Below, in pieces: positions 46,257-54,743 of a stretch of 64,000 bases of DNA; position 1 is the stretch's first letter, and each line of letters begins with the position of its first letter. The stretch is from NCBI GenBank assembly GCA_963750065.1, contig CAVVPK010000012.1:186001-250000 (forward strand), given 5' to 3'. A model generated the notes under the pieces. That model made no database searches. It was not told the DNA's origin and worked only from the letters and a program-made list of their open reading frames with translations. Source of the DNA: CAVSRC01 sp963750065. Lineage in GTDB: Bacteria > Pseudomonadota > Alphaproteobacteria > Rhizobiales > Kaistiaceae. A program made the position numbers and the translations under genes.

Positions 46257-49200
46257 CTACCCCGCCAGCACCCGCGTCGTCGGGAAGGTGATCTTGACCA
46301 GCGTGCCCTGATCGACGGCGCTGTCGATGGCGAAGCTCGCCCGGTTAGCCTCGACCAGCGCCTTGGTCAGCGGCAGGCCGAGGCCGGTGCCGCGCTGGTC
46401 GGTGCTCTTGGTCGTGGCGAGCTGGCGGAAGGGCTTGAGCGCAGTTTCCACGTCCTTCTCCGACATGCCCACCCCGGTGTCGCGAATGCGCACCACCACC
46501 TCGCCGCTGGCTTCCATCGCGCTCGACACGATCACCTGGCCCCCGGCGCGGGTGAACTTCACCGCATTGGACAAGAGGTTGAGCAGGATCTGGCGCAGCG
46601 ACCGTGAATCGGCGACGACGTTGGGCACGTCGCCGGACAGTGATGTGCGGATGATGATATGCGCGCGGTTGGCTTGCGGCTGCATCAGCGCCACGCATTC
46701 CTGGATCGTCGAATTGACCGCCACCGCCTCGAAGGACAGGTCGAGCTTGCCCGCCTCGATCTTCGACAGGTCGAGCAGGTCGTTGATCAGGCTCATCAGG
46801 TGCTGGCCTGAGACGTGAATGTCCTTGAGATAGGCACGGTAGCGTTCGTTGCCGATGGCGCCGAAGCGCTCCTCCATCATGACTTCGGAGAAGCCGATGA
46901 TGGCATTGAGCGGTGTGCGGATCTCGTGGCTGATCTTGGCAAGGAAATCGGACTTCTGCGCATTGGCGGTCTCGGCCGCACGGCGCGCGGCGACCAGTTC
47001 CTCCTCGACGTTCTTCCAGTGGGTGATGTCGCGCAGCACGGCGCAGAACTTCTCGCCCTCGCCGATGTGCCCCATGGTCATGAACAGCGGGATCAGCCCG
47101 CCCTGCGGCACGCGGCCGATGACCTCGCGCCCGTCATTGAGGACGCTCGCCACCCCGTTGGCGGCCAGCCCGTCGAGATAGTCGAGCGCCGGGCGGTGGC
47201 TTTCGTCGGCAAGCAGATCGGTGAACGGGCGGCCGACATATTCGCTGGCGTCAATCCCGAACAGGGCTTCGCCCGCCCGGTTCATGCTGCCGATACGGCC
47301 CGTCCGGTCGGTCACGATCACGCCGTCGGTCGCCGTGTCGAGGATCGCCGCCAGCTCTTCGCTGCGCGCTTCCGCCGCGGCGAGCGCCGCAACCAGCGTC
47401 TCCTCGTCCTCGGCGTCTTCTGCATGGCTTGGCGAGATCGTCAGCATCAGGGCAGTCATCTCGCCCCAGGTGACGGCGTTGAGCCGTGCTTCCACGGCCG
47501 TCGGCTCGCCATCGGCGCGCTGCACGGTCAGCGGCCCGCCGCCGACCGCTGTGCCGTTTGCCCAGCCCTCGGCGCCGTTCGGGAAGATGGCGTCGACACC
47601 GCCGGCCTCGACGAAGGCGGCAAGCGTCTCGTAGCCGGAAAGCTCGAGCAGGGCGCGGTTGGCAAACAGCGTGCGGTGATCGCGAAACACCACCAGCCCG
47701 ACCGGCAGGCGATCGAGCAGGCGCGTATCGGTCTCGACCGCAGGGGCCCTGGTCGGCGCCGGATGGGCCGCATCGGCATCGGGCGACGCGGCTCGCGCCT
47801 CCGACTGGGCCTGCTCCTCGGCCTGGCGCACGCCCAGCGTTTCGGCGATGCGCTCGAAGGCATCGCGTTCGATGCCGGAAAGCCGCGGCGGCGGCCGCGA
47901 CGCTGCACCGGGCAGACGTACGATGTTGGTCGGCGGTTCGGCGTCGTCGTGCCGGTTGGATGCGACCAGCCGCTGCGGCGGCTGTCTGCTGCCCTCTTCG
48001 ACGATCTTGCGCGCAACATCGTCGAGATCGTCGCTGATGCGCATGACCGGCCGGCGCGGGGCCGGTGGCGGCGCCTCGGGCTGCGGCGGGGCGGCTTCCG
48101 GCTCTGCCTCGGCAGCAGGCGGTTGCGGGGCAGGGGGCGCGGCCGCGTGCGGCGAAGCCTCGTCAGGTTCGGCCTCGGACGGCGCGGGCTCTTCCGGTTC
48201 GGCCGCGACGGCGTCCGGCGTGACGATTTCGGCGATCTCGGCCAGCGACCGGCGCTCCGAGCGCGCGTCCGGCCGGCGGTCGTCGAGATGGCAAAGGCCG
48301 AAGCCATGGAAGCCGTGCCCGTCCGCAGTCGGCACAGGGAAAGCCGACAGATCCACGGCCATGGTCTCCGCGCCGCCGGTCGGCCAGCGCACGTGGGTCG
48401 ACCACGTCCGCGCCGCCGGCAGAGCGGCGCCGGCCACGCCCTCGGGATCGAGGTCGAGGACTTCGGCCACCGCCTCCCACGACTTGCCCAGGAGAGCCGC
48501 CTGTTCGGCACCGACGGCTTCCGCCAGTTCGGGCGAAACGAAGTTGAAGCGACGGTCGCGATCGAGCGCGAAGGCAAAACGAACGATGTTTTCCAACACG
48601 GGCTGAGGTGGCGTGGGCACCTCGGCGACCGGCTCCGGTTGGGGTGCCGGTTGCTCAGGCTCCACCTCCGGCTCCGGCTGCGCTACCGGCACCGCCGGCT
48701 CGGCCACTGGCTCGTACGCGGCCACCTGCGCGCTCTCGGCCGGGCCGACAATGAGCAGGAAGCACGCCCGCCCGCCCGCATCGAAGCGCGCCACGCCGGC
48801 CGGCCGCTCGCTGCGGCCGATGGCAATGGTCTGCTTGGCAAGCCCGTCGCGGGCTCCCGCCGCTGTGGTAACCAGCGCGTCGATGGCGCTTTCCGCCGGG
48901 GCCAGCGCATCGTAGCCGCCGGACGCGCCCAGCACCTTGCCGTCTTCGGTAAGCACCGCCGCCAGGCAGTCGTCCTCGGCGATCGTATCGGCGAGCCGTT
49001 CGGCCCGTGTGGTGAGCGACTCCGTGCTGCCGCCAGCCGCCGCGACGACAAGGACCGCGCTCGTGCGGTCGGAGAGATTGAGCCGGCGGCAGGCCGCGGC
49101 CATGGTCGTGAAGGTGACGCCCTGTCCGATGCGCAGGATTTCCAGGCGGCTCGCCGCGCTCGGCAACAGCCGCGCCAAGCGCGCGATCTGGGCCTTCAGC

Positions 49201-49397
49201 GGGTTCAGTCCGGAAAGCTGCCGGTCGAGCAGATCGGCCATGTGGCGCTCATCGAACAGCACCACCCCGGCCGCATTGGCCCACAGGATGTGCGTGCCGT
49301 CGCCCGAGAACACCAGCGCCGGGCGCGCGTCGAGGAGCGTCGCGCCGACCGGCGCGAGCGCAACCAGGTCGAGATAGGGATAGGTCTTGCCGTTCAT
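46257..49397 (-). CDS. PAS-domain sensor histidine kinase, PdhS/PleC/DivJ-like
   Basis: This 1046-aa kinase without clear membrane segments has an N-terminal region of about 230 residues, a long Pro/Glu/Ala-rich disordered stretch (about 235-560), PAS domains (about 570-680 and 705-820) and a C-terminal kinase. Phospho-acceptor His824 is in AKISHEIRTPLNAIIGFSEVM, followed by GQHLMSLINDLLDLSKIEAGK, the signature of PleC/DivJ-type kinases; the N- and G-boxes (NLLSNAVKFT, DTGVGM, GTGLGLPL) are intact. Length and layout recall Brucella PdhS, an old-pole kinase controlling DivK and division asymmetry. That assignment is by resemblance and not proven. Confidence 0.78.
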   Translation of the reverse strand: MNGKTYPYLDLVALAPVGATLLDARPALVFSGDGTHILWANAAGVVLFDERHMADLLDRQLSGLNPLKAQIARLARLLPSAASRLEILRIGQGVTFTTMAAACRRLNLSDRTSAVLVVAAAGGSTESLTTRAERLADTIAEDDCLAAVLTEDGKVLGASGGYDALAPAESAIDALVTTAAGARDGLAKQTIAIGRSERPAGVARFDAGGRACFLLIVGPAESAQVAAYEPVAEPAVPVAQPEPEVEPEQPAPQPEPVAEVPTPPQPVLENIVRFAFALDRDRRFNFVSPELAEAVGAEQAALLGKSWEAVAEVLDLDPEGVAGAALPAARTWSTHVRWPTGGAETMAVDLSAFPVPTADGHGFHGFGLCHLDDRRPDARSERRSLAEIAEIVTPDAVAAEPEEPAPSEAEPDEASPHAAAPPAPQPPAAEAEPEAAPPQPEAPPPAPRRPVMRISDDLDDVARKIVEEGSRQPPQRLVASNRHDDAEPPTNIVRLPGAASRPPPRLSGIERDAFERIAETLGVRQAEEQAQSEARAASPDADAAHPAPTRAPAVETDTRLLDRLPVGLVVFRDHRTLFANRALLELSGYETLAAFVEAGGVDAIFPNGAEGWANGTAVGGGPLTVQRADGEPTAVEARLNAVTWGEMTALMLTISPSHAEDAEDEETLVAALAAAEARSEELAAILDTATDGVIVTDRTGRIGSMNRAGEALFGIDASEYVGRPFTDLLADESHRPALDYLDGLAANGVASVLNDGREVIGRVPQGGLIPLFMTMGHIGEGEKFCAVLRDITHWKNVEEELVAARRAAETANAQKSDFLAKISHEIRTPLNAIIGFSEVMMEERFGAIGNERYRAYLKDIHVSGQHLMSLINDLLDLSKIEAGKLDLSFEAVAVNSTIQECVALMQPQANRAHIIIRTSLSGDVPNVVADSRSLRQILLNLLSNAVKFTRAGGQVIVSSAMEASGEVVVRIRDTGVGMSEKDVETALKPFRQLATTKSTDQRGTGLGLPLTKALVEANRASFAIDSAVDQGTLVKITFPTTRVLAG

Positions 49398-49629
49398 CCG
49401 CTCGGCCCGTCCTCGCGCTCCCTGCGCGCCGTCTCGAAGCTTAACAATATGTTAATACAGCCGGATTTGGGCGCGGTCCACGCGCCTGCAGCCTTTCGCC
49501 CGCACCATTTGCGATCGCGGTTAACCGGCGCATCGCGCCCGCCGACGATCCGGCCGAGCATGGCCGTGATCGAAACGTCGGCGCAAGGGGGCATCGCGAA
49601 GCACTAGCGAGCGCCATATAGGCCCGATC

Positions 49630-49663
49630 TTGTGCGGTGCAATAATTTTATTGCAACGCACAA
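49630..49663. promoter_or_regulatory. 34-bp near-perfect palindrome upstream of the phasin gene, candidate PhaR-type operator
   Basis: The left half TTGTGCGGTGCAATAA and the right half TTATTGCAACGCACAA are inverted repeats with one mismatched pair around an AT-rich centre. The site lies 90 bases upstream of the phasin start, in a 355-base gene-free gap (49398-49752) that separates it from the divergent kinase gene; I see nothing else in the gap. PhaR repressors of PHB metabolism bind TGC-rich palindromes before phasin genes, so a PhaR operator is a reasonable inference. Confidence 0.6.
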
Positions 49664-49752
49664 ACTCCTGCCTATATTCGTCTACCAGATCGTCAAATCG
49701 GCCGGACTCGGAAGTGTCCTTCCGACCATTCGGCCCGGCACCTTCGAGGACC

Positions 49753-50241
49753 ATGCTTATGACCACCGCCACCCGCAAGACCAGCAAGACGGCGAAATCG
49801 ACCGCCACCCCGTTCGATGCGTTCAGCTTCCCGACGCCGGGCTTCGAGATTCCCGCCGTTTACCGTGAATTCGCCGAGAAGTCAGTGACCCAGGCGCGCG
49901 ACACCTATGCCAGGCTGAAGAGCGCCAGCGAGGAGGCTTCGGGTGTCTTCGAGGAGACCTTCGAGAATGCCCGCGACGGCGCTCTGGCCATCAGCGTCAA
50001 GGCCATCGATGCCGCCAAGACCAACAGCGATGCGTCCTTTGCACTTGCCCGCGACATGTTTGGAGCCAAAACCATGTCCGATCTGATCGAGCTTCAGTCG
50101 GCCTTCGCCCGCAAGCAGTTCGAAGCGATGACCGAGCAGATGAAGGAACTGCAGGCACTCGGTGAGAAGTACATCACCACGACCACCAAGCCGGTGTCCG
50201 AGAAGGTCGAGAAGACCTTCAACGACCTGAAGGTTGCCTGA
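49753..50241 (+). CDS. Phasin family protein
   Basis: This 162-aa granule-associated protein would coat polyhydroxybutyrate granules. After an unstructured Thr/Lys-rich start (MLMTTATRKTSKTAKSTATPF) it is almost entirely amphipathic helix. The Phasin_2 core YREFAEKSVTQARDTYARLKSASEEASGVFEE and FARKQFEAMTEQMKELQALGEKYI are typical. The start may be ATG 49753 or ATG 49759; TCGAGGA precedes the first. A clear terminator follows. It stands alone and is probably controlled through the palindrome upstream. Confidence 0.9.
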   Translation: MLMTTATRKTSKTAKSTATPFDAFSFPTPGFEIPAVYREFAEKSVTQARDTYARLKSASEEASGVFEETFENARDGALAISVKAIDAAKTNSDASFALARDMFGAKTMSDLIELQSAFARKQFEAMTEQMKELQALGEKYITTTTKPVSEKVEKTFNDLKVA

Positions 50242-50265
50242 CGGCCGTCTTCTCGCAGTCTCCCG

Positions 50266-50300
50266 AAATGGCCCGGACCGGAAGCGGCTCCGGGCCATTT
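50266..50300 (+). terminator. Strong hairpin terminator of the phasin gene
   Basis: Arms AAATGGCCCGGA (50266-50277) and TCCGGGCCATTT (50289-50300) form a perfect 12-bp stem with an 11-base loop. The stem ends in A/T pairs, giving a short T-run on the 3' side. Confidence 0.75.
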
Positions 50301-50376
50301 CACGTCCGCTGGCCGCCAGGCGGCTTTCTCCTTGAACCGCCCCGGCAATGATTCTAGGTTCCCGCCGGCCTGACGT

Positions 50377-50452
50377 GCAGCTGTAGCTCAGTTGGTAGAG
50401 CGGCGGATTGTGGATCCGTAGGTCGCTGGTTCGAGCCCAGCCAGCTGTACCA
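50377..50452 (+). tRNA. tRNA-His (anticodon GTG)
   Basis: The gene spans 76 bases including an encoded CCA (50450-50452). The acceptor stem pairs GCAGCTG (50377-50383) with CAGCTGT. The D-arm is GCTC/GAGC, the anticodon stem GCGGA/TCCGT encloses loop TTGTGGA with anticodon GTG, and the T-arm is GCTGG/CCAGC with TTCGAGC. The discriminator base is A73 and the base before position 1 is T, so the universal G-1:C73 identity pair is not encoded. This unusual form is known from a subset of Alphaproteobacteria. Confidence 0.95.
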
Positions 50453-50689
50453 GCCAGATCAGTCGCTTATTGCGAATGTCGGAACTCGATCAGGGTTTCG
50501 GGGACCAACGAGGTAACCGCCGGGCCACATTTCTTTCGTCGCGGCCGTGCTGGCTCGACGACATTTGGCGCCCGCTCCTGACGCCCGCGGGACGGCCGGA
50601 TACTCGATCGTGATCGTGAATCGCTCTGGTATCGATAAGCTCCGGGGGCAACGGTGAATCCGAGCGTTGCATAAAGTCTGACTCGAAAC

Positions 50690-50791
50690 TCATGCAGATC
50701 GGGCCGGCCATCGCCTGAGCAGCATGACCGAGGCGGCGCAGAGGAAGGCTTCGGCCGAGACCACGGTGGCTTCGGAGTTTTTGGCCAGAAG
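50690..50791 (-). mobile_element. Transposase C-terminal relic (IS5-like family)
   Basis: On the minus strand, directly after and in frame with the aldolase stop codon, about 33 codons read LLAKNSEATVVSAEAFLCAA and then SVMLLRRW, ending at a TGA at 50690-50692. This looks like the C-terminal helix of IS5-type transposases. No catalytic residues remain. Between it and tRNA-His (50453-50689) I find no gene and no clear terminal repeats. Family placement is from memory of such endings and should be treated as tentative. Confidence 0.5.
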
Positions 50792-51490
50792 CTAGGGCCT
50801 CAATGCGGCGTGTCCCGCAACGTCGACAGCGTTACTCTGGGTTGCCGGGCCGTAACTCATGTTCTTTATCTGCTGGATGACGCGCGCCATCTCGTCGCCG
50901 GATAGGATCGGCGGTTCGCCCAGGGGCAACACCTGAACATAAAGGCGCGCGAGTGTCTCCACCTCCACGGCGAGCGCCAGCGCCGCCGCGGGTGTCTTGC
51001 CCAGCGCTATCTGGCCATGCTGGCCAAGAAGGCAGGCGAACCGATCATCCAGGGCTGCGATTGCCGCGTCGGATAGAGCCTGCGTGCCGAAGGTGGCATA
51101 GGGAGCGCAGCGGATCGTCGTGCCGCCGGCAAGTCCGATCATGTAATGGAAGGCGGGAATCTTCTTGTGATGAATGGCCACCGTCGTCGCATAGATCGAG
51201 TGGCAATGCAGGATGCTGTCGATGTCCGTCCGTGTCTGGAGGATGTCGCGATGGAAGCGCCATTCGGACGATGGCCGGTGCGCGCCCTCGTAGGTGCCGT
51301 CGAAATACATCTGCACCATGTCTTCGGGCTGCATCACGTCATAAGCCAGCGACGTCGGCGTGAGCAGGAAGCCGACTGCGTTGCGGGCGGAGAGATTTCC
51401 CGAAGTGCCTTGGTTCATCCCCGTATCGTTCATTCGGCGGCAGGTTGCCACCATCTCGCGCCGAAGCGCGGCATCGTCATAGGTTGTCAC
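50792..51490 (-). CDS. Class II aldolase/adducin family protein
   Basis: This 232-aa zinc-dependent aldolase family member (FucA/AraD/RhaD type) probably cleaves a ketose phosphate to DHAP and an aldehyde. The catalytic Glu is in PSSEWRFH, the zinc ligands are in LHCHS (two His) and in LGQHGQI. The start is GTG at 51490. It is the last gene of the unit SorC-DhaK fusion, DhaL, aldolase. Class II aldolases are known for apulose 4-phosphate and for several four- to six-carbon sugar phosphates; the substrate here is undetermined. The C-terminus abuts an insertion-sequence relic and may be slightly altered. Confidence 0.8.
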   Translation of the reverse strand: MTTYDDAALRREMVATCRRMNDTGMNQGTSGNLSARNAVGFLLTPTSLAYDVMQPEDMVQMYFDGTYEGAHRPSSEWRFHRDILQTRTDIDSILHCHSIYATTVAIHHKKIPAFHYMIGLAGGTTIRCAPYATFGTQALSDAAIAALDDRFACLLGQHGQIALGKTPAAALALAVEVETLARLYVQVLPLGEPPILSGDEMARVIQQIKNMSYGPATQSNAVDVAGHAALRP

Positions 51491-51869
51491 GAGGTATGTG
51501 CTCCATTTCTAGGGCGGGCGCGTGCCAATGCACGCGGTGATCGGAAAGAATGAAGGCCGGGGACATCGGGCGTCTTGGTCACCAGTGGCACGAGCTTCGG
51601 GCGCGTTTCGTGCGCGGCGAAAGCGGCAGCACGGGCGGTAGCGCCTGAGGGCGCGCGAGTGACGAGGCCCGTTCGGCCGACAATGGCGTGACGGTCACAC
51701 CTGCGATGAAGGCAACCGCATGCGGGCGGGCGGAGGTCATCGGTACGCCGAAGACGGTCGATGCCGGCATTCGCAAGTGTTTCGTGCACACCCAAAACCG
51801 CCCGTCAGGCTGCTGCTGATGCCGTCGATGAGCGGCTTACCACGACCCGGGCCGGCAGAACGGCCAGCG
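51491..51869 (-). other. Gene-free stretch, possibly a decayed gene
   Basis: This 379-base gap lies between the DhaL and aldolase genes of one operon. Two minus-strand frames stay open for 70-100 codons (51487-51795 and 51579-51791), but neither shows a recognisable domain and both lack ribosome sites. A gap of this size inside an otherwise compact operon suggests a deleted or eroded gene. I see no clear promoter or terminator. Confidence 0.4.
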
Positions 51870-52520
51870 TCACACGTCTTCGCCCGAAAGTGCATCTGCC
51901 ATGGCCCGGATGATGATGACCGCCGACGCGGCGCCTGGGTCCATGTGCCCCAGCGAGCGTCCGCCCACCCGCGCAGCACGCCCCTTTGCCGCCACCATCG
52001 AACGGGTGCCATCGGCACCATGTTCGGCGGCAGCGACGACCTCCCGCCAGAAGGTGCGCTTGTCGACACCATTGGCGAGTGCCAGTGCCGCGGCCTCGGA
52101 CGCCGGCAGCCAAGCGTCCAGCATCGTCTTGTCGCCCCTCTGTGCCTTGCCCCGTTCGCGGATGCCCGCCGGGAGCGCTTGCAGCATGGCTGTCGCCGCT
52201 GCCTGATCGAGCTTGTCGATTCCCTCCAGGCTCTGCGCTGCCCGGCGGAGGCCGGTAGCGTAGAGCGGACCAGTTGACGCACCAACAGCATTGAGAAAGG
52301 CGGTCGCCGCGGCATTCATCACTGCGGATGGGCTCGACAGCTCAGAGCGCGCCGCTTGCAGGGCAGTGTTCACGGCGTGAAATCCAAGGACCATGGTGAT
52401 CCCGTGATCGGCATCACCTATGGCGCCGTCGAGTTCAGAGAGCTGATCGCGGGCGTCGTCGATTGCCCTGGAGATCCCCTCGAACATGCTTACAAGCTGC
52501 CCAATCGCACTAACGGACAT
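51870..52520 (-). CDS. dhaL: Dihydroxyacetone kinase subunit L (DhaL), second copy
   Basis: This 216-aa nucleotide-binding subunit partners a DhaK domain. The ADP/Mg-binding aspartates are in the LDGAIGDADHG loop near residue 30. Other family motifs are GASTGPLYATG, GDKTMLDAW and AAKGRAARVGGRSLGHMDPGAAS. The ATG at 52520 follows GGGAGAA. It is encoded 147 bases after the SorC-DhaK fusion, so the natural partner is that fused DhaK. No DhaM phosphocarrier gene is seen, so the source of phosphate (ATP directly or PTS) is open. Confidence 0.9.
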   Translation of the reverse strand: MSVSAIGQLVSMFEGISRAIDDARDQLSELDGAIGDADHGITMVLGFHAVNTALQAARSELSSPSAVMNAAATAFLNAVGASTGPLYATGLRRAAQSLEGIDKLDQAAATAMLQALPAGIRERGKAQRGDKTMLDAWLPASEAAALALANGVDKRTFWREVVAAAEHGADGTRSMVAAKGRAARVGGRSLGHMDPGAASAVIIIRAMADALSGEDV

Positions 52521-52667
52521 AACGTTCTCCCATCGTGCCGACTTGCTCCTCGGCTTCGAGAGCGTGAAGGGTCATTTCATTTGCGATCCAACGACGACGA
52601 CTGCTCCGGATTCCATGGCACGAGATGAAGCGCTGATGCCGGCCGGCTGGTTGTGGGCGGGATGCCC

Positions 52668-54743
52668 CTACAAGACCTTGAACGACGCTGCATCGCACGG
52701 TCGGCTCAGCAGCCTCGACAATTCGTTGTCGAGATGCATGACAGTGATCGATGCCCCCACCATATCGAGAGATGTGCAATAGGGGCCGATCCAATTGGCT
52801 TCCACGATGATGCCTCGCGCCGATAATCTCTGCTCCACCCGGCGGTAGAGAATGTAAAGTTCCATCATCGGCGTCGCGCCGAAAGAGTTCACCAGAACGG
52901 CGACCCGTTCGTTCGGCTTGGCATCCATCTCCTTGAGGATGGCATCCATGGCGGTGTCGACGATGGCATCGGCCGGCTTCAGGCGCTCTCGCGCGACGCC
53001 CGGCTCGCCATGAATACCGATCCCCACCTCCATGTCGTCGGGTCCGAGTTCGAAAGTCGGCCGTCGGATCTGTGGCAGTGAACAAGGTTCAAGGGCCACG
53101 CCAATGGTGTAGGTTCTGGCATTCGCCTTGCGCGCCACCGCTTCGCATGCGTCAAGCGGCAGGCCTAGATCACAGGCCGCGCCGGCGACCTTGAAGATCA
53201 GAACGTTTCCGGCGACGCCCCGCCGTCCGTCCCGGTCTTCTGCCGATGAGGAGGCGATGTCGTCGGTGGTCAGCACGGTTCTGACCTTGATGCCGCGCTC
53301 TTCGGCAAGTTCCGCGCCCATTTCAAAATTCATGACGTCGCCGGCGTAGTTGCCGTATACGAACAAAACTCCTGTCTGTCCCGAGGCCGCTTCCGCGCAA
53401 AGCGCGATTGGGACGGGGGGCGGCGACGAGAAGACGTTGCCGATGGCGACGGCGTCGGCGAGGCCGCGGCCGACATAGCCGAGAAAACACGGCTCATGAC
53501 CGGACCCGCCGCCGATGACCAATCCAACCTTGCCGGGGCGCGGCCCCTCACGCGCAACCAGGGCTCGATGCGAGCCGGCAATCGGCACAAGATAGCGGCT
53601 ATGGGCCTTGACGGCTCCTTCCAGCATTTCGTCGACGGCATCGTCGGGCTGGTTGAGGAACTTCTTGATCTGGGTGCGCACGATCGCCGGCGTTTGCGCC
53701 CGTGTCTCCTTGCGATGACGAACGGTCGTCACGCCTTCGGCATTGAGAATGCCACGCCCCGTTGCCGCATCCGTGATGAGCATGCTGGCATAGCCACCGC
53801 GCAACAGGGCCAGCAATGCCGGCACCTTGTCGAACCCGCCGGCGACGGCAATGCGTGACTTGATGGTGGTCAGGAGATCGAGCGGAATGCCGATGGTCTG
53901 GGCCTCCAGCGGCCCTTCCACAATGGCGCCGTGTTCGTCGATGAAGCGTCCGGCGAGAACCCCGATGGCCCCGCGCGCCAAATAATGCTGCAGCGACACC
54001 CGTTCGAAGAAGCCGCTGGCGTGAATGGTGGAGTTCGGCCTCAGTGAGGAAATGCCGAAGATGATGCGATTGACCCGTGCGAGGGCGGCGAGTTCATCGG
54101 CGATGAGCGGCTCGCCCATCAGGGAGCGAGCCAACTCGGGAGAGCCGACTATGGCTGGAGCACTGATGTTGACCGACTTCGCCGAGAGCGCCTTGGCAAA
54201 GGCCGAGGTGCACAGGTCGGGCGTGTAGGGGAAAGTCGCCTGTGTCGAGCCGGTCGCCTGAACGACGGTCAGATCCTGCAAAGGCGGAACCTTCAGGTGC
54301 TCGGCCACCGCCATCACGGTGCGGCCCCAGACCACGCCCAGCGAGTCACCGGACTTCAAGATACTTTGAAGGGCGATCGCTCCGGCCCGACCCAGCCGCT
54401 CGATCAGTGGCTGCGTTTCCTCGCTGGGTACCACGAGGCAACTGTCCAGACCGAAATGCCGTTTGATCTCGTCGGCGACGGTCAGAGAAGCCAGCCGGGC
54501 AGGCTCGATGGAAATGTTGACGATTCCCCTGTCGCGCGCTTCCGACAGGTAGGCGTTCACGGTTGCCCGGGAGACGCCCATGGCATCGGCGATCTGGCCT
54601 TGGGTCAGACGGTCCTGATAGTAGAGCCAGCAAGCCCAGACATAAGGATCGTCCCCAAACCGCAGCGGAATGGGGTCCACAGTATCGCCCACGGAACGCC
54701 CTGCGCTGACTTTGCGCGGCTGTGAGGACACTCGAACGGACAT
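52668..54743 (-). CDS. SorC-family transcriptional regulator fused to dihydroxyacetone kinase subunit DhaK
   Basis: This 691-aa fusion has a helix-turn-helix at residues 42-77 (LTQGQIADAMGVSRATVNAY), a SorC/DeoR-type sugar-phosphate-binding domain at about 85-340, a short linker, and a full DhaK domain at 355-691. DhaK motifs are complete: GGGSGHEP (411-418), YGNYAGD with catalytic Asp469, and GIHGEPG with His578, which would bind the ketose covalently. It heads the unit with DhaL and the aldolase and faces the transaldolase gene. In E. coli, DhaK controls the separate regulator DhaR, so a fusion could couple substrate binding directly to transcription. I recall database entries naming such bifunctional proteins, but no mechanism. 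Confidence 0.92.
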   Translation of the reverse strand: MSVRVSSQPRKVSAGRSVGDTVDPIPLRFGDDPYVWACWLYYQDRLTQGQIADAMGVSRATVNAYLSEARDRGIVNISIEPARLASLTVADEIKRHFGLDSCLVVPSEETQPLIERLGRAGAIALQSILKSGDSLGVVWGRTVMAVAEHLKVPPLQDLTVVQATGSTQATFPYTPDLCTSAFAKALSAKSVNISAPAIVGSPELARSLMGEPLIADELAALARVNRIIFGISSLRPNSTIHASGFFERVSLQHYLARGAIGVLAGRFIDEHGAIVEGPLEAQTIGIPLDLLTTIKSRIAVAGGFDKVPALLALLRGGYASMLITDAATGRGILNAEGVTTVRHRKETRAQTPAIVRTQIKKFLNQPDDAVDEMLEGAVKAHSRYLVPIAGSHRALVAREGPRPGKVGLVIGGGSGHEPCFLGYVGRGLADAVAIGNVFSSPPPVPIALCAEAASGQTGVLFVYGNYAGDVMNFEMGAELAEERGIKVRTVLTTDDIASSSAEDRDGRRGVAGNVLIFKVAGAACDLGLPLDACEAVARKANARTYTIGVALEPCSLPQIRRPTFELGPDDMEVGIGIHGEPGVARERLKPADAIVDTAMDAILKEMDAKPNERVAVLVNSFGATPMMELYILYRRVEQRLSARGIIVEANWIGPYCTSLDMVGASITVMHLDNELSRLLSRPCDAASFKVL

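Noticed and set aside
46815..49607. A 930-codon plus-strand open frame
   Set aside because: It mirrors the large histidine kinase gene on the other strand and has an Arg/Gly-rich, domain-free translation.
50490..50711. A 73-codon minus-strand frame between tRNA-His and the aldolase
   Set aside because: It has no ribosome site or domain, and part of it overlaps the transposase-like tail in a different frame.
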